Counted from the first letter of the stretch, positions 10,385 to 22,737 are shown. The stretch is 64,000 nt of DNA from Portunus trituberculatus (GCF_017591435.1 NC_059272.1:6194535-6258534); one strand, 5' to 3'. The notes: generated by a model from the sequence alone, not told the origin. Translations and numbers: made by a program.

Positions 10385-12471
10385 TATTTACCTAGTTGTA
10401 GTTTTACAGGGCCTGGGCTTTATGCTCGTGTGGTCCCGTCTCCATATCTACTCTTATCCAATTTTTCTTTAAAACTATGTACACTCTTTGCTGACACCAC
10501 TTCCTCACTCAAACTGTTCCAAGTCTCAACACATCTTTATGGAAACTAAATTTTTAACATCTCTCAGACATCGTCCCTTCCTTAGTTTCTTACTATGCGA
10601 TCTTGTGCTTTTAAAGTCATATTCTTCTCTCAGGATCAGTTTCTCATTATCCACTTCATCCATTCCGTTAATCAATTTATAAACTTGTATCAGATCCCCT
10701 CTCTCTCTTCTCTGCTCCAAGGTTGGTAGATCCATAGCCTTTAGTCTCTCCTCATATGTCATCCCTTTAAATTTTGGAACCATTCTTGTAGCCATTTTTT
10801 GTAGTCTTTCTAATTTTCTTAACTGTTTCTTTTTATGGGGAGTCCACACAACTCCTGCATATTCCAATCTAGGTCTTATTTTAGTACTTATCAATTTCTT
10901 CATCATTTCCTTGTCCATATAGTGAAATGCTACTCCAATATTCCTTAGCAAATTTTACGTCTCTCTGAAAATTCTATCAATATGGCTTACCGGTTGATTA
11001 TTTTCTTCCATTGACACTCCGAAGTCCTTTTCCTTTTTTACTTTTTCTAGTTCTACTCCATCTCCCATCTTATAGATTCCCACTAGTCTTCTTTCACTTT
11101 TTCCTATTTCCATTACATGGCTTTTGTCCACATTGAATTCCATCTCCCATTTTTTGCTCCATTTCCAGATCTTGTTTAAGTCTTCCTGTAGTATTTCACA
11201 ATCCTCTTTTTGTTTAATGACTCTGCACAGTTTCGCATCGTCCGCAAACAGATTTATGTAGCTGTTCACTCCCTCTGGCATGTCATTTATATATACAAGA
11301 AAAGTATTGACGCCAATACTGACCCTTGTGGCACTCCGCTGTCTACTGTTCTCCACTTGGACTTCATATCTTTAACTATCGTCCTTATTTCTCTCCCCCT
11401 TAAGTAATTCTTCATCCATCTCAATGTGCTTTCTTTTAAGCCACCCTTCTCCTCTAACTTCCATAGTAATCTTTCATGTGGCACTTTATCAAACGCCTTT
11501 TTTAGATCTAAATAAATACAGTCAACCCATCCCTCTCCCTCTTGTACTTTATCAGATATTCTAGAGTAGAAACTCAATAAATTTGTCACGTATGACCGAC
11601 CTTTTCTAAAACCAAATTGGCTATTTGATAATATTTTGTTGTCTTCAAGAAAATCAATCCATTGCTTCTTTATTACTTTTTCACACATCTTGCATATTAC
11701 ACTAGTTAGTGATACCGATCTGTAATTTAAAGGTTCTTCCTTCCTTCCACTCTTATATAATGGAACCACCTCAGCTCTTTTCCACTCCACTGGCACTGTT
11801 CCATTTTCAATTGAGCATTTTATAATGTTGTATATTGGACTTGCTAGTTCTTCCCTACATTCTTTCAGTGTTCTGCCTGAGACTTCATCTGGTCCCATTG
11901 CCTTTTCCTCATCTAGTTCCGTCATCAACTTTTTTTATTTCAAGCTTGGTTACTTTAATCTTTCATATAGACAGTCTCTCTATTACCCTGTGGTCTTTCA
12001 AATTTGGATTCCTTAGTAAAGACCTCATGAAATTTACTATTTAACAATTCTGCCATACTTTTTGGGTCTTCCACCATTCCGTTTTCTCCTTTTAACCTTT
12101 CTATTGTTTCTTTTTGTCTTATTTTTCCATTTATGAATCTGTAGAACAATTTTGGTTGTTCCTTACATTTTTCGACAATGTCCTTTTCATAGTTCCTTTC
12201 TTCTTCCTTTCTCACCTTAGCATATTCATTTCTTGCTGTTTTGAAGTTTTCCTTATTTTCTGGATTTCTGTTTCTTCTCCACCTTTTCCATGCTCCATCT
12301 CATTTCTCCTTTGCCCTAGCACATCTTGCATTAAACCAATCTTTCTTTCCTTCTTCTTTAGGTCTATATTTCGGGACATATTCCCTGACCCCAGTTTTGT
12401 ATATTTTAAAAAATAAGTTATATTTCTCTTGAACCGTTAATGAGTTTTCCATCTCCTCCCAGTTTACGTTT
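10385..12471 (-). pseudogene. LINE A, 3' half: reverse transcriptase and C-terminal part of ORF2
   Basis: This non-LTR retrotransposon relic encodes the reverse transcriptase that primes on nicked target DNA. Reading right to left, there is a linker (KYRPKEEGKKDWFNARCA), then RT motifs KAMGPDEVSGRTLKEC, LNYRSVSLTSVICKMCEKVI, FGFRKGRSYVTNLLSFYSR, LDLKKAFDKVPHERLL, SGVPQGSVLA and the catalytic LFADDAKL. The C-terminal block has RPRLEYAGVVWTP and LPTLEQRRERGDLIQVYK. The block pattern is that of the CR1/L2 group; I do not assign a finer clade. At least four frame breaks interrupt it (near 10952, 11290, 11940 and 12250). The 3' terminus is CTAGGTAAATACA at 10385. The 5' half continues at 17359, after the piggyBac-like insertion. 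Confidence 0.88.
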
Positions 12472-12641
12472 TTAACCCCTTCGCGCCGGATGTTAAAAAA
12501 ACCTACCTGTATGATATACGGTGGTAGTCCGCCCAGCGCAGGAAACTCGTGCAAGCTTGTCATACTTGTCGTCTTTGTGTATTATGCTGCTATTTTTTAG
12601 TCACTATATCGCCTTCAAAGAGGGAAGTGGACGCTTCTCTC

Positions 12642-12642
12642 T

Positions 12643-12712
<70 letters not shown>

Positions 12713-12786
12713 ATTTGCTAATATTTTAGACACAAGCGGACGCATGTAGCTTATCTTTCGAAAGGAAGAGGGGAGGGAGGGAAGGA

Positions 12787-12857
<71 letters not shown>

Positions 12858-12901
12858 GAAAATTTGTTGTTTTGTTTTGTGTGTGTGTGTGTGTGTGTGT
12901 G
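12642..12901. repeat. (GA)n / (GA)n / (GT)n microsatellite cluster
   Basis: Two GA arrays (12642-12708 and 12791-12854) and a GT array (12879-12901) lie within the piggyBac-like element. The GT array abuts the 3' end of LINE B. Confidence 0.95.
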
Positions 12902-12946
12902 TATTTACCTAATTGTATTTACCTAATTGTAACATACGGAAAGGAG

Positions 12947-15753
12947 CTATGCTCGTACTGTCCCGTCTCCATATCTACTAATGTCCAGCTTTTTCTTAAA
13001 ATCATGAATATTCCTTGTGTTGACCACTTCCATGTCTAAACTATTCCATGCTTCCACCCTTCTATGAGGGAAGCTATATTTTTTCACATCTCTCCTATAA
13101 GTGGCCATTTTTAGTTTTTTCCCATGCCCTCTCAACACTCTTTCATTCCACATACACAGATCTTCCCTATCCATTTTTTCCATGCCAATCATCACTCTGT
13201 ATATTGCTATCAGATCTCCCCTTTCTCTTCTGTTTTCCAGGGTCGGAAGTTGCATTCTGTTCAGTCTGTCTTCATAAGTCAAATCTCTTAAGTCAGGCAC
13301 CATTTTTGTTGCAGCCCTCTGTACTTTCTCTAGTTTCCTTATGTGTTTCTTTAAGTTCGGAGCCCACTGTATTGTTGCATATTCAAGCCTTGGTCTTATC
13401 ATTGTAGTAATTATTTTCTTCATCATTTCTTCATCTAAATATACGAACGCCACTCTTATGTTCCTCAATAAGTTCAATACTTCTCCAATTATTTTGTTTA
13501 TATGTCTCTCTGGCGATAGGTCATTGGTAATTGTCACCCCAAGGTCTTTTTCTTCATGACTGGTTTTATGTCTTCATTTCCTATCTTGTACATACTCCTG
13601 ATTCTTCTTTCACTCTTGCCAAACTCTAATTTCTTGCATTTTGTCGTGTTGAACTCCATTTGCCATGTACAGCTCCATTTCCATATTCTGTCCAAGTCTT
13701 CCTGGAGTAGTTCGCAATCTTTGTCACATCTCACTTTTCTTAACAATTTTGCATCGTCTGCAAATAGGCTCACATAACTGGACACCCCATCCACCATGTC
13801 ATTTATGTAGACCGCAAACATTACTGGTGCCAACACTGATCCCTGTGGGACTCCACTCTCCACCAAGCCCCATTCTGATGGTCTGTCCTTAATTATTGTT
13901 CTCATTTCTCTTCCTACCAAAAAGTCTTCCATCCATTTTAGTAAACTGCCATGCACTCCTCCAACCATTTCAAGTTTCCAGATCAGTCTCCGGTGTGGTA
14001 CCTTATCAAAGGCCTTTTTTAAATCCAGATATATTCCATCAGCCCAACCATCTCTTTCCTGTATTACATCTATCACCCTCGAATAGTAACATATCAGGTT
14101 TGTCGTGCATGAACGCCCTTTTCTAAAACCAAATTGACACTCACAAAGTATGTCATTTTTCTCCAAGAAGTCTGTCCATCTATTCTTCACCACCCTCTCA
14201 CACATCTTAGCTACCACACTTGTAAGTGACACTGGTCTATAGTTCAATGGGTCTCTCTTGTTACCTGATTTATAAATTGGGACAATGTTAGCTCTTTTCC
14301 AGTCTTGGGGCACTACACCTTCCCTTAATGAGGCATCAATTACTTCACAAACTTTTTCTGCCAGTTGCTCCTGCATTCTCTTAAAATCCATCCTGATACC
14401 CCATCAGGTCCCACAGCTTTTCTCACTTCTAGACTCCCATCATATTCTTGATCTCCTCCACAGTTACTTGAAACTCCTTCATAATCCCTTTCTGTTCCAT
14501 TACCAGTGGCTTGTCAAAAGCAGTCTCCTTTGTGAATACCTTCCGAAAGCATCCATTCATAGCCTCTGCCATTTCCCTGGGATCCTCACTGCAAACTCCA
14601 TTTACTTCTAAACTTTCAATACTTTCTCTATTTTTGATGTTGTTGTTCACATGTCTGTAAAAAAGCCTTGGTTGGTCTTTACATTTATCAATTATATCCT
14701 TTTCTTGTTTCTTTCTTTCTTCTCTTCTAATCAACACATATTCATTTCTTGCTCTTTTGTAACTTTCCCACTGCTTAATCCGTCTTTTCCTTCTCCACCT
14801 CTTCCATGCATCCTCTTTTCTTGTTCTAGCCTTTTCACATCTATCGTTAAACCAGTCCTGCTTTCCAACTTCTCTATGTTGTCTTATTGGTACAAATTTT
14901 TCTCACCTTCTTTGTATATTTTTATAAATTCCTTCCACTTTTCATTTGCTCCTTAGCACTCTTGAATTTCATCCAATTTGTCTCTTGAAAGAATTTCTTA
15001 GGTTTCCAAAATCTGTCTTGGCATAATTCCATCTTCCCACTTTATATTCTTCATTTCTTCTAGATTTCTCTTCATCTATCACCTTGAACTCCAAAACTGC
15101 ATGATCACTCTTTGCTAAAGGGCACTCCACCCTCATCTCCTCAATGACCATTGGCTCTGTACTAAAGACCAAGTCCAGTCTTGACGATGCTCCTCTCCTC
15201 CAAACCTAGTATCTTCTTTGACCCACTGAGTTAACACATTTTCCATTGCCAGTGTCAATAGTGTATTTCCCATGTTGTCTCTGATCCTCCATTGACCAGT
15301 CCTCCCAACACACCTCTTTACAATTAAAATCTCCCATCATTATAGTTCGTTCACAGCCACCCAACATTTCTTCCAGACATGTTCCTGTATCTCTTATCAT
15401 TTCTTCATATTCCTGTACTGACCATGCATTTGTCTTAGGTGGTACGTACACCACTATGTAGTGCCTCTTTTTCCTTCATTAGTTTCTGCTCTGATCTTTA
15501 GCACTTCTGCCTTTCCCATACCTTCTTTCACTTGATCCACCTTTATATCTTTTTAACCAGCAACATCACTCCTCCTCCCATCTTACCTACTCTATTTCTT
15601 TTCCAAACATTATATTTCCTTCTCCAACCATCATCAGGTCTTCTCCTCTCTCAGTTTTGTTTCAGTAAGACCCACAATATCTGGGTTCTTATCCCTCAAG
15701 TAATCGTTGAGTTCTAAAATCCCCGATATCACTCCATTTATGTTGGAATACAT
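12947..15753 (-). pseudogene. LINE B ORF2: AP-type endonuclease plus reverse transcriptase
   Basis: The protein would nick DNA and reverse transcribe the element RNA at the nick. Its likely start is MYSNINGVISGILEL at 15753, followed by KNPDIVGLTETKL (endonuclease Glu). MMGDFNCKEVCWEDW near 15340 holds the Asp/Asn pair, and AKSDHAVLEF near 15100 the Asp-His pair. RT follows with LNYRPVSLTSVVAKMCERVV, FGFRKGRSCTTNLICYYSR, LDLKKAFDKVPHRRLI, SGVPQGSVLAPVMF and the intact LFADDAKLL. The C-terminus has IRPRLEYATIQWAP and LPTLENRRERGDLIAIYRV. Breaks near 13535, 14410, 14750-14970, 15190 and 15500 make it non-functional. It differs clearly from A, C and D (for example MVDGVSSYVS against MPEGVNSYIN), so it is a separate subfamily. 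Confidence 0.87.
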
Positions 15754-15829
15754 TACATTCCGCTCATACGTAAGTTTCTTTAGTCCTTTCTTACTGTACT
15801 TTTCTGGGTTATGAACCACTTCCTCAGTC

Positions 15830-16710
15830 TCATATCCAAGATTCTCCAGAAAACTCTTTCTTCTCCTCTTCTGTCCTCTCTTCATTTTTTTTCAAAGCCT
15901 CCTTTCTCAACTCATTTAACATTTCTCTTTCCTTTTCACCGAGATCTCTTCTCAACCAAATCTTCCTTGTTGTTTCCTGCTGGGCTAACCTCCATGACTT
16001 CTCCACCAATTCATCTACATCCTTTTGTGACTTAAATTTGATTCTTACTGGCCTCATACCTTCTCCTGTGAACTTTCCAATTCTATGGAAGTCCTCTATT
16101 TCTTGTACTAGGTCTTTTCCCTCCTCCTGCACCACATTAATGATATTATTTATCACCTTTTTTATGTTTTTCTCTCTCCATTTTACTCGGTGTCTTATCC
16201 TCCTCCACACCAAATATCACCACACATCTCTTTTGTCTACAGTTTCCTCACCAATGTCTCATTTGACTTAATAACCTTCACAACTTTCTCAGCAATCTTC
16301 TCTTCTATGATCTGTTGATCTATAATTTCAGCAAGGCCCAAAGTTTTCTCCCCAGACTCTTTGATTTTCTTTTCCAGACTTGCAACTTTGTAATTTACCT
16401 CCTTTCTTTCCACTTCCTGACTTTTTTTCCATTCAGCCTGCTTCTCCATCACTTTTCCTAAAGATTCTCCACATTTGTCGCAATTCACTTTAATTAACTT
16501 AACTTCCTTTTTCAGTACTGCATTTTCTGTCTTCATTTCAGCACACTCTTTCAGCACATTGTTATGACTCTTTTCCAGTTCGCCATAATTTTCAAATAGT
16601 TTTTCAATTTTTCCTTCTAATTCCAGAATTTTCTTGACATAGACGCTCTTTTCCATTGTACCTTGGAAGCCTGTGAAGTCTAATTTCTCTTCCAAATATG
16701 CGGCCGCCAT
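15830..16710 (-). pseudogene. LINE B ORF1: coiled-coil nucleic-acid-binding protein
   Basis: This is a first ORF of the coiled-coil type that packages LINE RNA. It starts MAAAYLEEKLDFTGFQGT. It then has a long charged helix with heptad spacing (LEGKIEKLFENYGELEKS, ECAEMKTENAVLKKEVKLI) ending in IAEKVVKVIKSNETLVRKL. A frame break near 16225 separates this from the C-terminal domain, which has VRIKFKSQKDVDELVEKSWR and RKIWLRRDLGEKEREML. The related ORF1 copies in LINE A and D, and at 46833-47669, share the pattern of helix, variable linker and GPY/RPIK-type basic domain. The basic domain resembles an RRM-like fold, by inference only. Confidence 0.75.
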
Positions 16711-16928
16711 GTTGCGCAGATGTAAACACTCCCAGCTGATGGTTCCAACGCAAGTTACAGTTAAAATTCACCTTCCCTTGACATTACTTGCTTCTCAACA
16801 GTTAACATATGGAGACGGGACAAACATTACATGCTCCTTACCCACCTTAGTTACCCTTAGGCAACGGCAACAGTAGCAGTAAAGATGATTTCTCCGGAGC
16901 TCAGCGACCGCGTCTTCTGTGTACCGTG

Positions 16929-17012
16929 TGTGTGTGTGTGTGTGTGTTTTCACGAATGTTACAACACATGTAACTTATCTTCAGAGGGAGAGGGGAGGAG
17001 GGAAGGAGATAG

Positions 17013-17092
<80 letters not shown>
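16929..17092. repeat. (GT)n and (GA)n arrays
   Basis: GT repeat at 16929-16949, directly at the 5' edge of LINE B, then a GA array at 17020-17090. Confidence 0.95.
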
Positions 17093-17096
<4 letters not shown>

Positions 17097-17358
17097 GGGA
17101 ACAGTCTATGCCATTTAATTTTAGACACAAGGCACCATGTAGCTTATCTTTAGTGATTGTGGAGACAAGGATGGTGGGAGGAGCACTAGGATTTTAAGGA
17201 CAGCATACGGCGTGTGTAGTTGGTATCCAACACACTATACAGGACAACTGAACTGAAGAAAGCTCAGAAAAGAAATATGACGCCTACGTAGGCGTCACCG
17301 TATTTGCTACTGGGGCTTCATGACGCCTACATAGTCGTCTCCATATTGAAGGGGTTAA

Positions 17359-18121
17359 AATAGTTCTTGAGATTCTCAACATCAGCCTTTCTGTAATTTA
17401 ATCGGTCTCCTTTGTATGATTCATCTCTATCTTCCTTTCCTTCTTCTATATCCATTTCTAATATTACATGGTCACTCTTTCCCAATGGGCATTTGTATCT
17501 TATATCATCGTTAATTGGTATATCCCTTGTAAAAACTAGGTCTAATCTTGCCGGCTCATCGTTTCCTCTGAATCTTGTGTTTTCCTTTACTCTTTGGACC
17601 ATCAAATTATCTATCATTAGGTTCAGGAATCTATCTCTCCAAGCATCTTCCCCCATACCACTTTCATAATTTTCCCAGTCTATCTCCTTACAGTTGAAAT
17701 CTCCTACCAATATCACTTTTCTCTTTTCCTTAATGATTCTTGTAAGATTCCTTATTGTGTCATCTATCATGTCTCTATATTCTTGGTTAGTCCATGAGTT
17801 TGTTTTTGGTGGCACATATGTTTCAATGATTGTTAACTCCTTTTAGTTAATATGCATCTTAACATACAGTATTTCTGATTTTCCTTCCCCAAACTCCACT
17901 TGATTTACCACCATCTCCTTCCTTAACATCATCATGACTCCTCCTCCTCCTTTACCCACTCTGTCTTTCCTCCATATATTATACCTTTTATCTATGTCTA
18001 TTTTTATTGCCTCATTTAACTTTGTTTCCACTAGGCATACAATATCTGGTTCTTCTTCCTTTATGTAATCTCTTAATTCTAATTTACTAGATAAAATCCC
18101 ATCTATGTTTGTATACATCAT
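17359..18121 (-). pseudogene. LINE A ORF2, 5' part: AP-type endonuclease
   Basis: This continues LINE A upstream of the piggyBac-like insertion. It opens MMYTNIDGILSSKLELRDY with EPDIVCLVETKLNEA (catalytic Glu) and RKDRVGKGGGGVMMML. A frame break lies near 17830. Then come PPKTNSWTNQEY, ILVGDFNCKEIDWENY (Asp/Asn), ARLDLVFTRD and LGKSDHVILEMDI (Asp-His). The last LINE residues before the insertion are DVENLKNYF, and the frame then runs into piggyBac-like sequence. All endonuclease signature residues are visible, but the frame is broken. The protein nicks target DNA in this family; the (AC)n preference seen for its relatives would reside here. Confidence 0.87.
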
Positions 18122-18146
18122 TTTTAATCTCTTGTTCTTATCATTT

Positions 18147-18785
18147 TTAGTTAAACTTGCTCCATTTTTTTTTCTCTTCTTTCTTTTTTATATACCATTT
18201 CCTTATCCTGTCTCCTATAATTCTCCAAAAAAATGCCTTCTTCTCCTCCTCTGACCTTTCATTATTTTTTTCTCTTGCTTCTGCCACCAGTTCATTGTGC
18301 CTCTTCCTTTCCTCCTCGTTTCTATTTTTCTTTATATATATATCTTTGCAACCTTCTGTTTCTCTGAATTTTGTTTTTCTATATAGTACTTCTTCTGCTG
18401 CTGCTTGTGATTTTAGTAATATCTTAATTGGTCTCACTGTTCCTTCTTGATATGGTCCCATTTTATGGATTTCTTCTACTTCCTCTTCTAAGTTCTGTCT
18501 ATCCTCGTCATTCAGATGTTTTAGTAGGTCTTTTAATGATTTCATTTCGTCTTTTTCCCTTCTTGGTCTATATTGAACATTTTTTTCTTTCAGTCCAAAA
18601 ATAATTACACTCTTCTTTTTTTCTGCAATTTCTCTTACTAAATTTTCTTTTTTGTTGAGGTCTCCTATCATTTTGCTTGTCATATTTTCATCTCTTTCTT
18701 TTAACTGTTCTTGAAATACTTCTTGAAATGATTCCTTGTCTTTCTTATCTTGGATTCTCCATGCCTGTACTTCTTTTTTGTGTTT
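18147..18785 (-). pseudogene. LINE A ORF1, C-terminal part (5' truncated)
   Basis: This is the RNA-binding ORF1 product of LINE A. It opens within the coiled-coil (MTSKMIGDLNKKENLVREIA). The conserved IFGLKEKNVQYRPRREKDEM core follows, then MGPYQEGTVRPIKILLKSQ, and a very basic C-terminus ending KKKEEKKKWSKFN. Upstream the homology with LINE D ORF1 stops abruptly at about 18785, where a (GT)n run begins, so the first ~100 residues are missing. The ORF1 stop and the ORF2 start are about 25 bp apart. The strand and order match LINE D, which lies head-to-tail next to it. Confidence 0.8.
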
Positions 18786-18802
18786 GTGTGTGTGTGTGTG
18801 TA
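18786..18802. repeat. (GT)n junction between LINE A and LINE D
   Basis: A short GT repeat (AC on the LINE sense strand) separates the 5'-truncated start of LINE A from the 3' end of LINE D. Confidence 0.85.
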
Positions 18803-18858
18803 TTTACCTAGTTTACCTAGTTGTATTTACCTAGTTGTAGTTTTACAGGGCCTGGCCT

Positions 18859-21672
18859 TTATGCTCGTGTGGCCCCGTCTCCATATCTACACTTATCCAA
18901 TTTTACTTTAAAAGTATGCACACTCATTGCAGACACTACTTCATCATTTAAACTGCTCCACGTCTCAATACATCTTTGCGGGAAACTGTATTTTTTAACA
19001 TCTCTCAGACATCTTCCTTTTCTCAGCTTTTTACTATGCGAACTTGTGCTTTGAATGTCATATTCTTCTCTCAGGATCAGTTTCTCATTACCCACTTGGT
19101 CCATTCCGTTGATCAATTTATAAACTTTTATCAGATCTCTCTACCTTCTTTGTTCCAGGGTTGGTAGATCCATAGCCTTTAGTCTCTCCTCATATGTCAT
19201 CCCTTCAAATTCTGGAACCATTCTTGTTGCCATTTTTTGTAGTCTCTCCAACTTCCTCATGTGTTTCTTTTTATGAGGGGTCCACACTACTCCTGCATAT
19301 TCCAATCTGGGTCCTATTATAGTACTTATCAATTTTTTCATCATTTCTTTGTCCATGTAGTGAAATGCTACTCCAATATTCCTTAGCAAATTATACGTTT
19401 CTCTAAAAATTCTATCAATATGGCTTAGCGGTTCATTGTTTTCTTCCATCGTCACTCCTAAGTTCTTTTCCTTTATTACTTTCTCCAGTTCTACTCCATC
19501 TCCCATCTTATTGATTCCCACGGGTCGTCTTTCACTCTTTCCCATTTCCATGACATGGCTTTTGTTCACATTGAATTCCATTTCCTACTTTTTACTCCAT
19601 TCCCAGATCTTATTTAGGTTTTCTTGTAGTATTTCACAATCCTCTTTTTGCTTTATAACTCTGCACAGTTTTGTATCATCTGCAAACAGATTTATGTAGC
19701 TGTTCACTCCTTTTGGCATGTCGTTAATATAAATGAAGAAAAGTATTGGTGCCACTACTGACCCCTGTGGCACTCCGCTTTCTACTGCTCTCCACTTGGA
19801 CTTAATATCTTTAACTACTGTCCTTATTTCTCTCCCCCTCAAATCATTTTCTATCCATCTCAATGTGCTTCTTTTTAAGCCACCCTTCTCCTCTAACTTC
19901 CATAGTAATCTTGCATGTGGCACTTTGTCAAACGTCTTTTTTAAATCCAAATAAATACAGTCAACCCATCCCTCTCTCTCTTGTACTCTATCAACTATTC
20001 TAGAATAGAAACTCAATAAATTAGTTACACAAGACTGTCTTTTTCTAAAACCAAATTGGCTATTTGATATTAATTTTTTATCTTCAAGGAACTCGATCCA
20101 TTGTTTCTTTATTATTCTTTCACACATCTTGCATATTACACTAGTTAATGATACCAGTCTGTAATTTAAAGGTTCTTCCTTCCTTCCGCTCTTATATATG
20201 GGAACCACCTCAGCTCTTTTCCATTCTACTGGTACTGTTCCATTTTCTATTGAGCATTTTATGATGTATATAGGACTTGCTAGTTCTTCCCTACATTCTT
20301 TCAGTATTCTGCCTGAGACTTCATCCGGTCCCATTGCCTTCTCTTCATCCAGTTCCTTCATTAACTTTTTTATTTCAAGCTTGGTTACTTTAATCTTTTT
20401 CATATAGACTGTCTCTCTATTACCTTGTGGCCTTTCAAATTTGGATTCATTAGTAAAGACCTCCTGGAATTTATTATTTAGTAGTTCTGCCATTCTTTTT
20501 GGGTCTTCCACCATCCCGTTCTCTCCTTTTAACCTTTCTATTGTTTCTTTTTGCCTAATTTTTCCATTTATGAATCTGTAGAACAATTTTGGTTGCTTCT
20601 TACATTTTTCGACAATGTCCTTTTCAAAGTTCTTTTCCTCTTCCTTCCTCACCTTAACATATTCATTTCTCGCTGCCTTGAAGTTTTCCTTATTTCCTGG
20701 ATTTCTATTTCTCCTCCACCTTTTCCATGCTCCATCTCTTTTCTCTTTTGCCCTAGCAAACCTTGCATTAAACCAGTCTTTCTTTCCTTCTTCTTTAGGT
20801 CTATATTTCGGGACATATTCCCTGACTCCTGTTTTATATATTTCCAAAAATAAGTTATACTTCTCTTGCATCATCTCTGAGTTTTCCATCTCCACCCAGT
20901 TTATGTTTTTAAAATAGTTCTTGAGATTCTCAGTATCAGCCTTTCTGTAATTTAATCAGTTTCCTTTGTATGAATCGTCTCTATTTTCCTTTCCTTCTTC
21001 TATATCCATTTCTAATATTACATGGTCAGTCTTTCCCAATGGGCACTTATATCTTATATCATCATTCATTTGTATACCCCTTGTAAAAACTAGGTCCAAT
21101 CTCGCCGGCTCGTCGTTTCCTCTGAATCTTGTGCATTCCTTTACTCTCTGGTCCATCATATTGTCTATCATTAGGTTCTGGAATCTTTCTCCCCAGGGTT
21201 CTTCCCCCATACCACTTTCATAATTTTCCCAGTCCACTTCTTTACAGTTAAAATCTACTAATATCACTTTTTGCCTTTCTTTAACGATTCTCATTAGACT
21301 CCTTATTGTGTTATCTATCATGTCTTTATATCCTTGATTGGTCAATGAATTTGTTTTTGGTAGCACATATGTTACAATGATTGTTAACTCTTTTTTATTA
21401 ATATGCATCTTAACATACAGTACTTCTGCTTTTCCTTCCCCACATTCCGCTTGGTTTATCATTATCTCCTTCCTTAACATTATCATATCTCCTCCTCCTC
21501 CTTTACCCCCTCTGTCTCTTCTCCATACATTATACCTATTATCCAAGTCTATTTTGATTGCTTCGTTTAGTTTTGTTTCAGCCTGGCATACAATATCCAG
21601 ATTTTCTTTCTTTATGTAATCTCTTAATTATAATTTACTTGATAAAACCCAGTTTATGTTCGTATACATCAT
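18859..21672 (-). pseudogene. LINE D ORF2: AP-type endonuclease plus reverse transcriptase
   Basis: The start is MMYTNINWVLSSKL at 21672, followed at once by a stop. The endonuclease part (20956-21546) has RDRGGKGGGGDMIMLRKEI, VILVDFNCKEVDWENY and LGKTDHVILEMDI; a Gly of the usual GDFN is missing. A single 436-residue frame (19585-20895) then carries the linker and the RT: KAMGPDEVSGRILKEC, LNYRLVSLTSVICKMCERII, FGFRKRQSCVTNLLSFYSR, LDLKKTFDKVPHARLL, SGVPQGSVVAPILF and LFADDTKLC. The C-terminal block (18859-19581) has RLEYAGVVWTPHKKKHM and LPTLEQRR with a break near 19140. Catalytic FADD is intact. Stops near 19583, 20940 and 21630 inactivate it. It is closest to LINE A. Confidence 0.88.
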
Positions 21673-21810
21673 TTTTAGTCTCTTGCCTTTATCATTTTTA
21701 GTTAAACTTGTACTACTTTTTTCTCTTCCTTCTCGTTTATATACCATTTCCTTATCCTGTCTCCTAGAATTCTCCAAAAAAATGCCTTTTTTCCTCTTCT
21801 GACCTTTCAT

Positions 21811-22737
21811 TATTTTTTTCCCTTACTGCTGCTGCCAGTTCATTGTATCTCTTCCTTTCTTCCTCATTTCTATTTTTCTTTATATAGATATCCTTGCAGC
21901 CTTCTGTTTTTCTGTTTTGTTGTTCTATATAATATTTCTTCTGTTGCTGCTTGTGATTTTAGTAGTATTTTAATTGGTCTCATTTTTCCTTCTTGATATG
22001 GTCCCATTCTGTTTATTTCTTTTACTTCCTCTTCTAAGTTCTGCCTATCTTCGTCGTTTAGATTTTTTAGTAGGTCTTTGACTGATTTCATTTCTTCTTT
22101 TTCTCTTTTTGGTCTATATTTCATATTTTTTTCTTTTATTCCAAATATGACTACACTCTTCTTTTTTTCTGCAATTTTTCTAACTAGATTTTCTTTTGTC
22201 TTGAGGACTCCTATCATTTTGTTTGTCATATTTTCTTCTCTTTCTTTTAGTTGTTCTTGAATCACCCCCTGAAAATCAGCCTTATCTTTCTTATCTTGGG
22301 CTCTCCATGCTTGTACTTCTTTTTTAATCACGTTCTGTACTCTTTCCTCTTCTTTATTTACTAGATCTTTCATCTTCTCTTTTTCTTTCTCGGCTTTACC
22401 GAGTCCTTCTCCCATCTGCTTCTTGTAGTTAGCTACTTCCTTTTTCAGTTCTTCGTTTTCCGCTCTTAGCCTAGCTTTGTTTTCTTCCACTTTTTTTTAT
22501 CCTTTCTCTCAGTTTTATAAACTCTTTTTCCTGTTCTTCATTCTCTTTCATTCCCATACTCTCCTTTATCAATTTATCTAGTTTACATTCAATAGTGAAC
22601 ACGCTCTTAAGTTGGGAAGTATTCGCCGTATCAAAACCTTCGAATGCGCTCTCTCCCTCACCAACATAGTCATCATCAGCTTTCATTCTTTCCCTAGTCT
22701 CATATCTGCATTTTGATGGAATCTTTTCTTTACTCAT
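21811..22737 (-). pseudogene. LINE D ORF1: coiled-coil nucleic-acid-binding protein
   Basis: It starts MSKEKIPSKCRYETRERM at 22737. The helix region (residues 45-190) is rich in Glu/Lys with regular Leu/Val spacing (LRAENEELKKEVANYKKQ, EEERVQNVIKKEVQAWR). The core then reads VIFGIKEKNMKYRPKREKEE, followed by MGPYQEGKMRPIKILLKSQ. One frame change near 22480 and another near 21880 break it. The usual role is binding element RNA as a multimer, for delivery with ORF2 protein. Start choice: this ATG is the first in frame, with about 130 bp of possible 5' UTR before the SINE. Confidence 0.78.

Larger units (their letters stand above)
12902..16926 (-). mobile_element. LINE B, near full-length CR1/L2-group retrotransposon
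   Basis: About 4.0 kb, oriented right to left: 5' UTR, ORF1 (start near 16710), ORF2 (endonuclease plus RT) and a short 3' tail with tandem AATTAGGTAAATAC units. Both edges sit in GT/AC repeat: (GT)n at 12879-12901 and at 16929-16949. The 3' end therefore joins (AC)n on the element's sense strand. It is nested inside the piggyBac-like element, which is nested in LINE A. Confidence 0.85.
12476..17354. mobile_element. piggyBac-like non-autonomous element, copy 1 (carries LINE B)
   Basis: TTAA occurs at both borders (12472-12475 and 17355-17358). The ends read CCCCTTCGCGCCGG and, on the other strand, CCCCTTCAATATGG. The insertion splits LINE A: uninterrupted LINE D has the same junction sequence with a single TTAA (around 20910), so the empty site is visible in a sister copy. 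Without LINE B the element would be about 850 bp, composed of (GA)n and (GT)n arrays plus GACGCCTACGTAGGCGTC-like subterminal palindromes. No transposase is seen. A second copy starts at 25251. Confidence 0.82.

Noticed and set aside
12521..12749. Frames of alternating Arg-Glu or Leu-Ser (also 16885-17197, 23174, 25419 and 49975)
   Set aside because: Translations of GA/CT repeats.
13048..13407. Long plus-strand frames through 10.3-22.3 kb
   Set aside because: They are antisense shadows of the LINE ORF1/ORF2 frames on the minus strand and show no family motifs.
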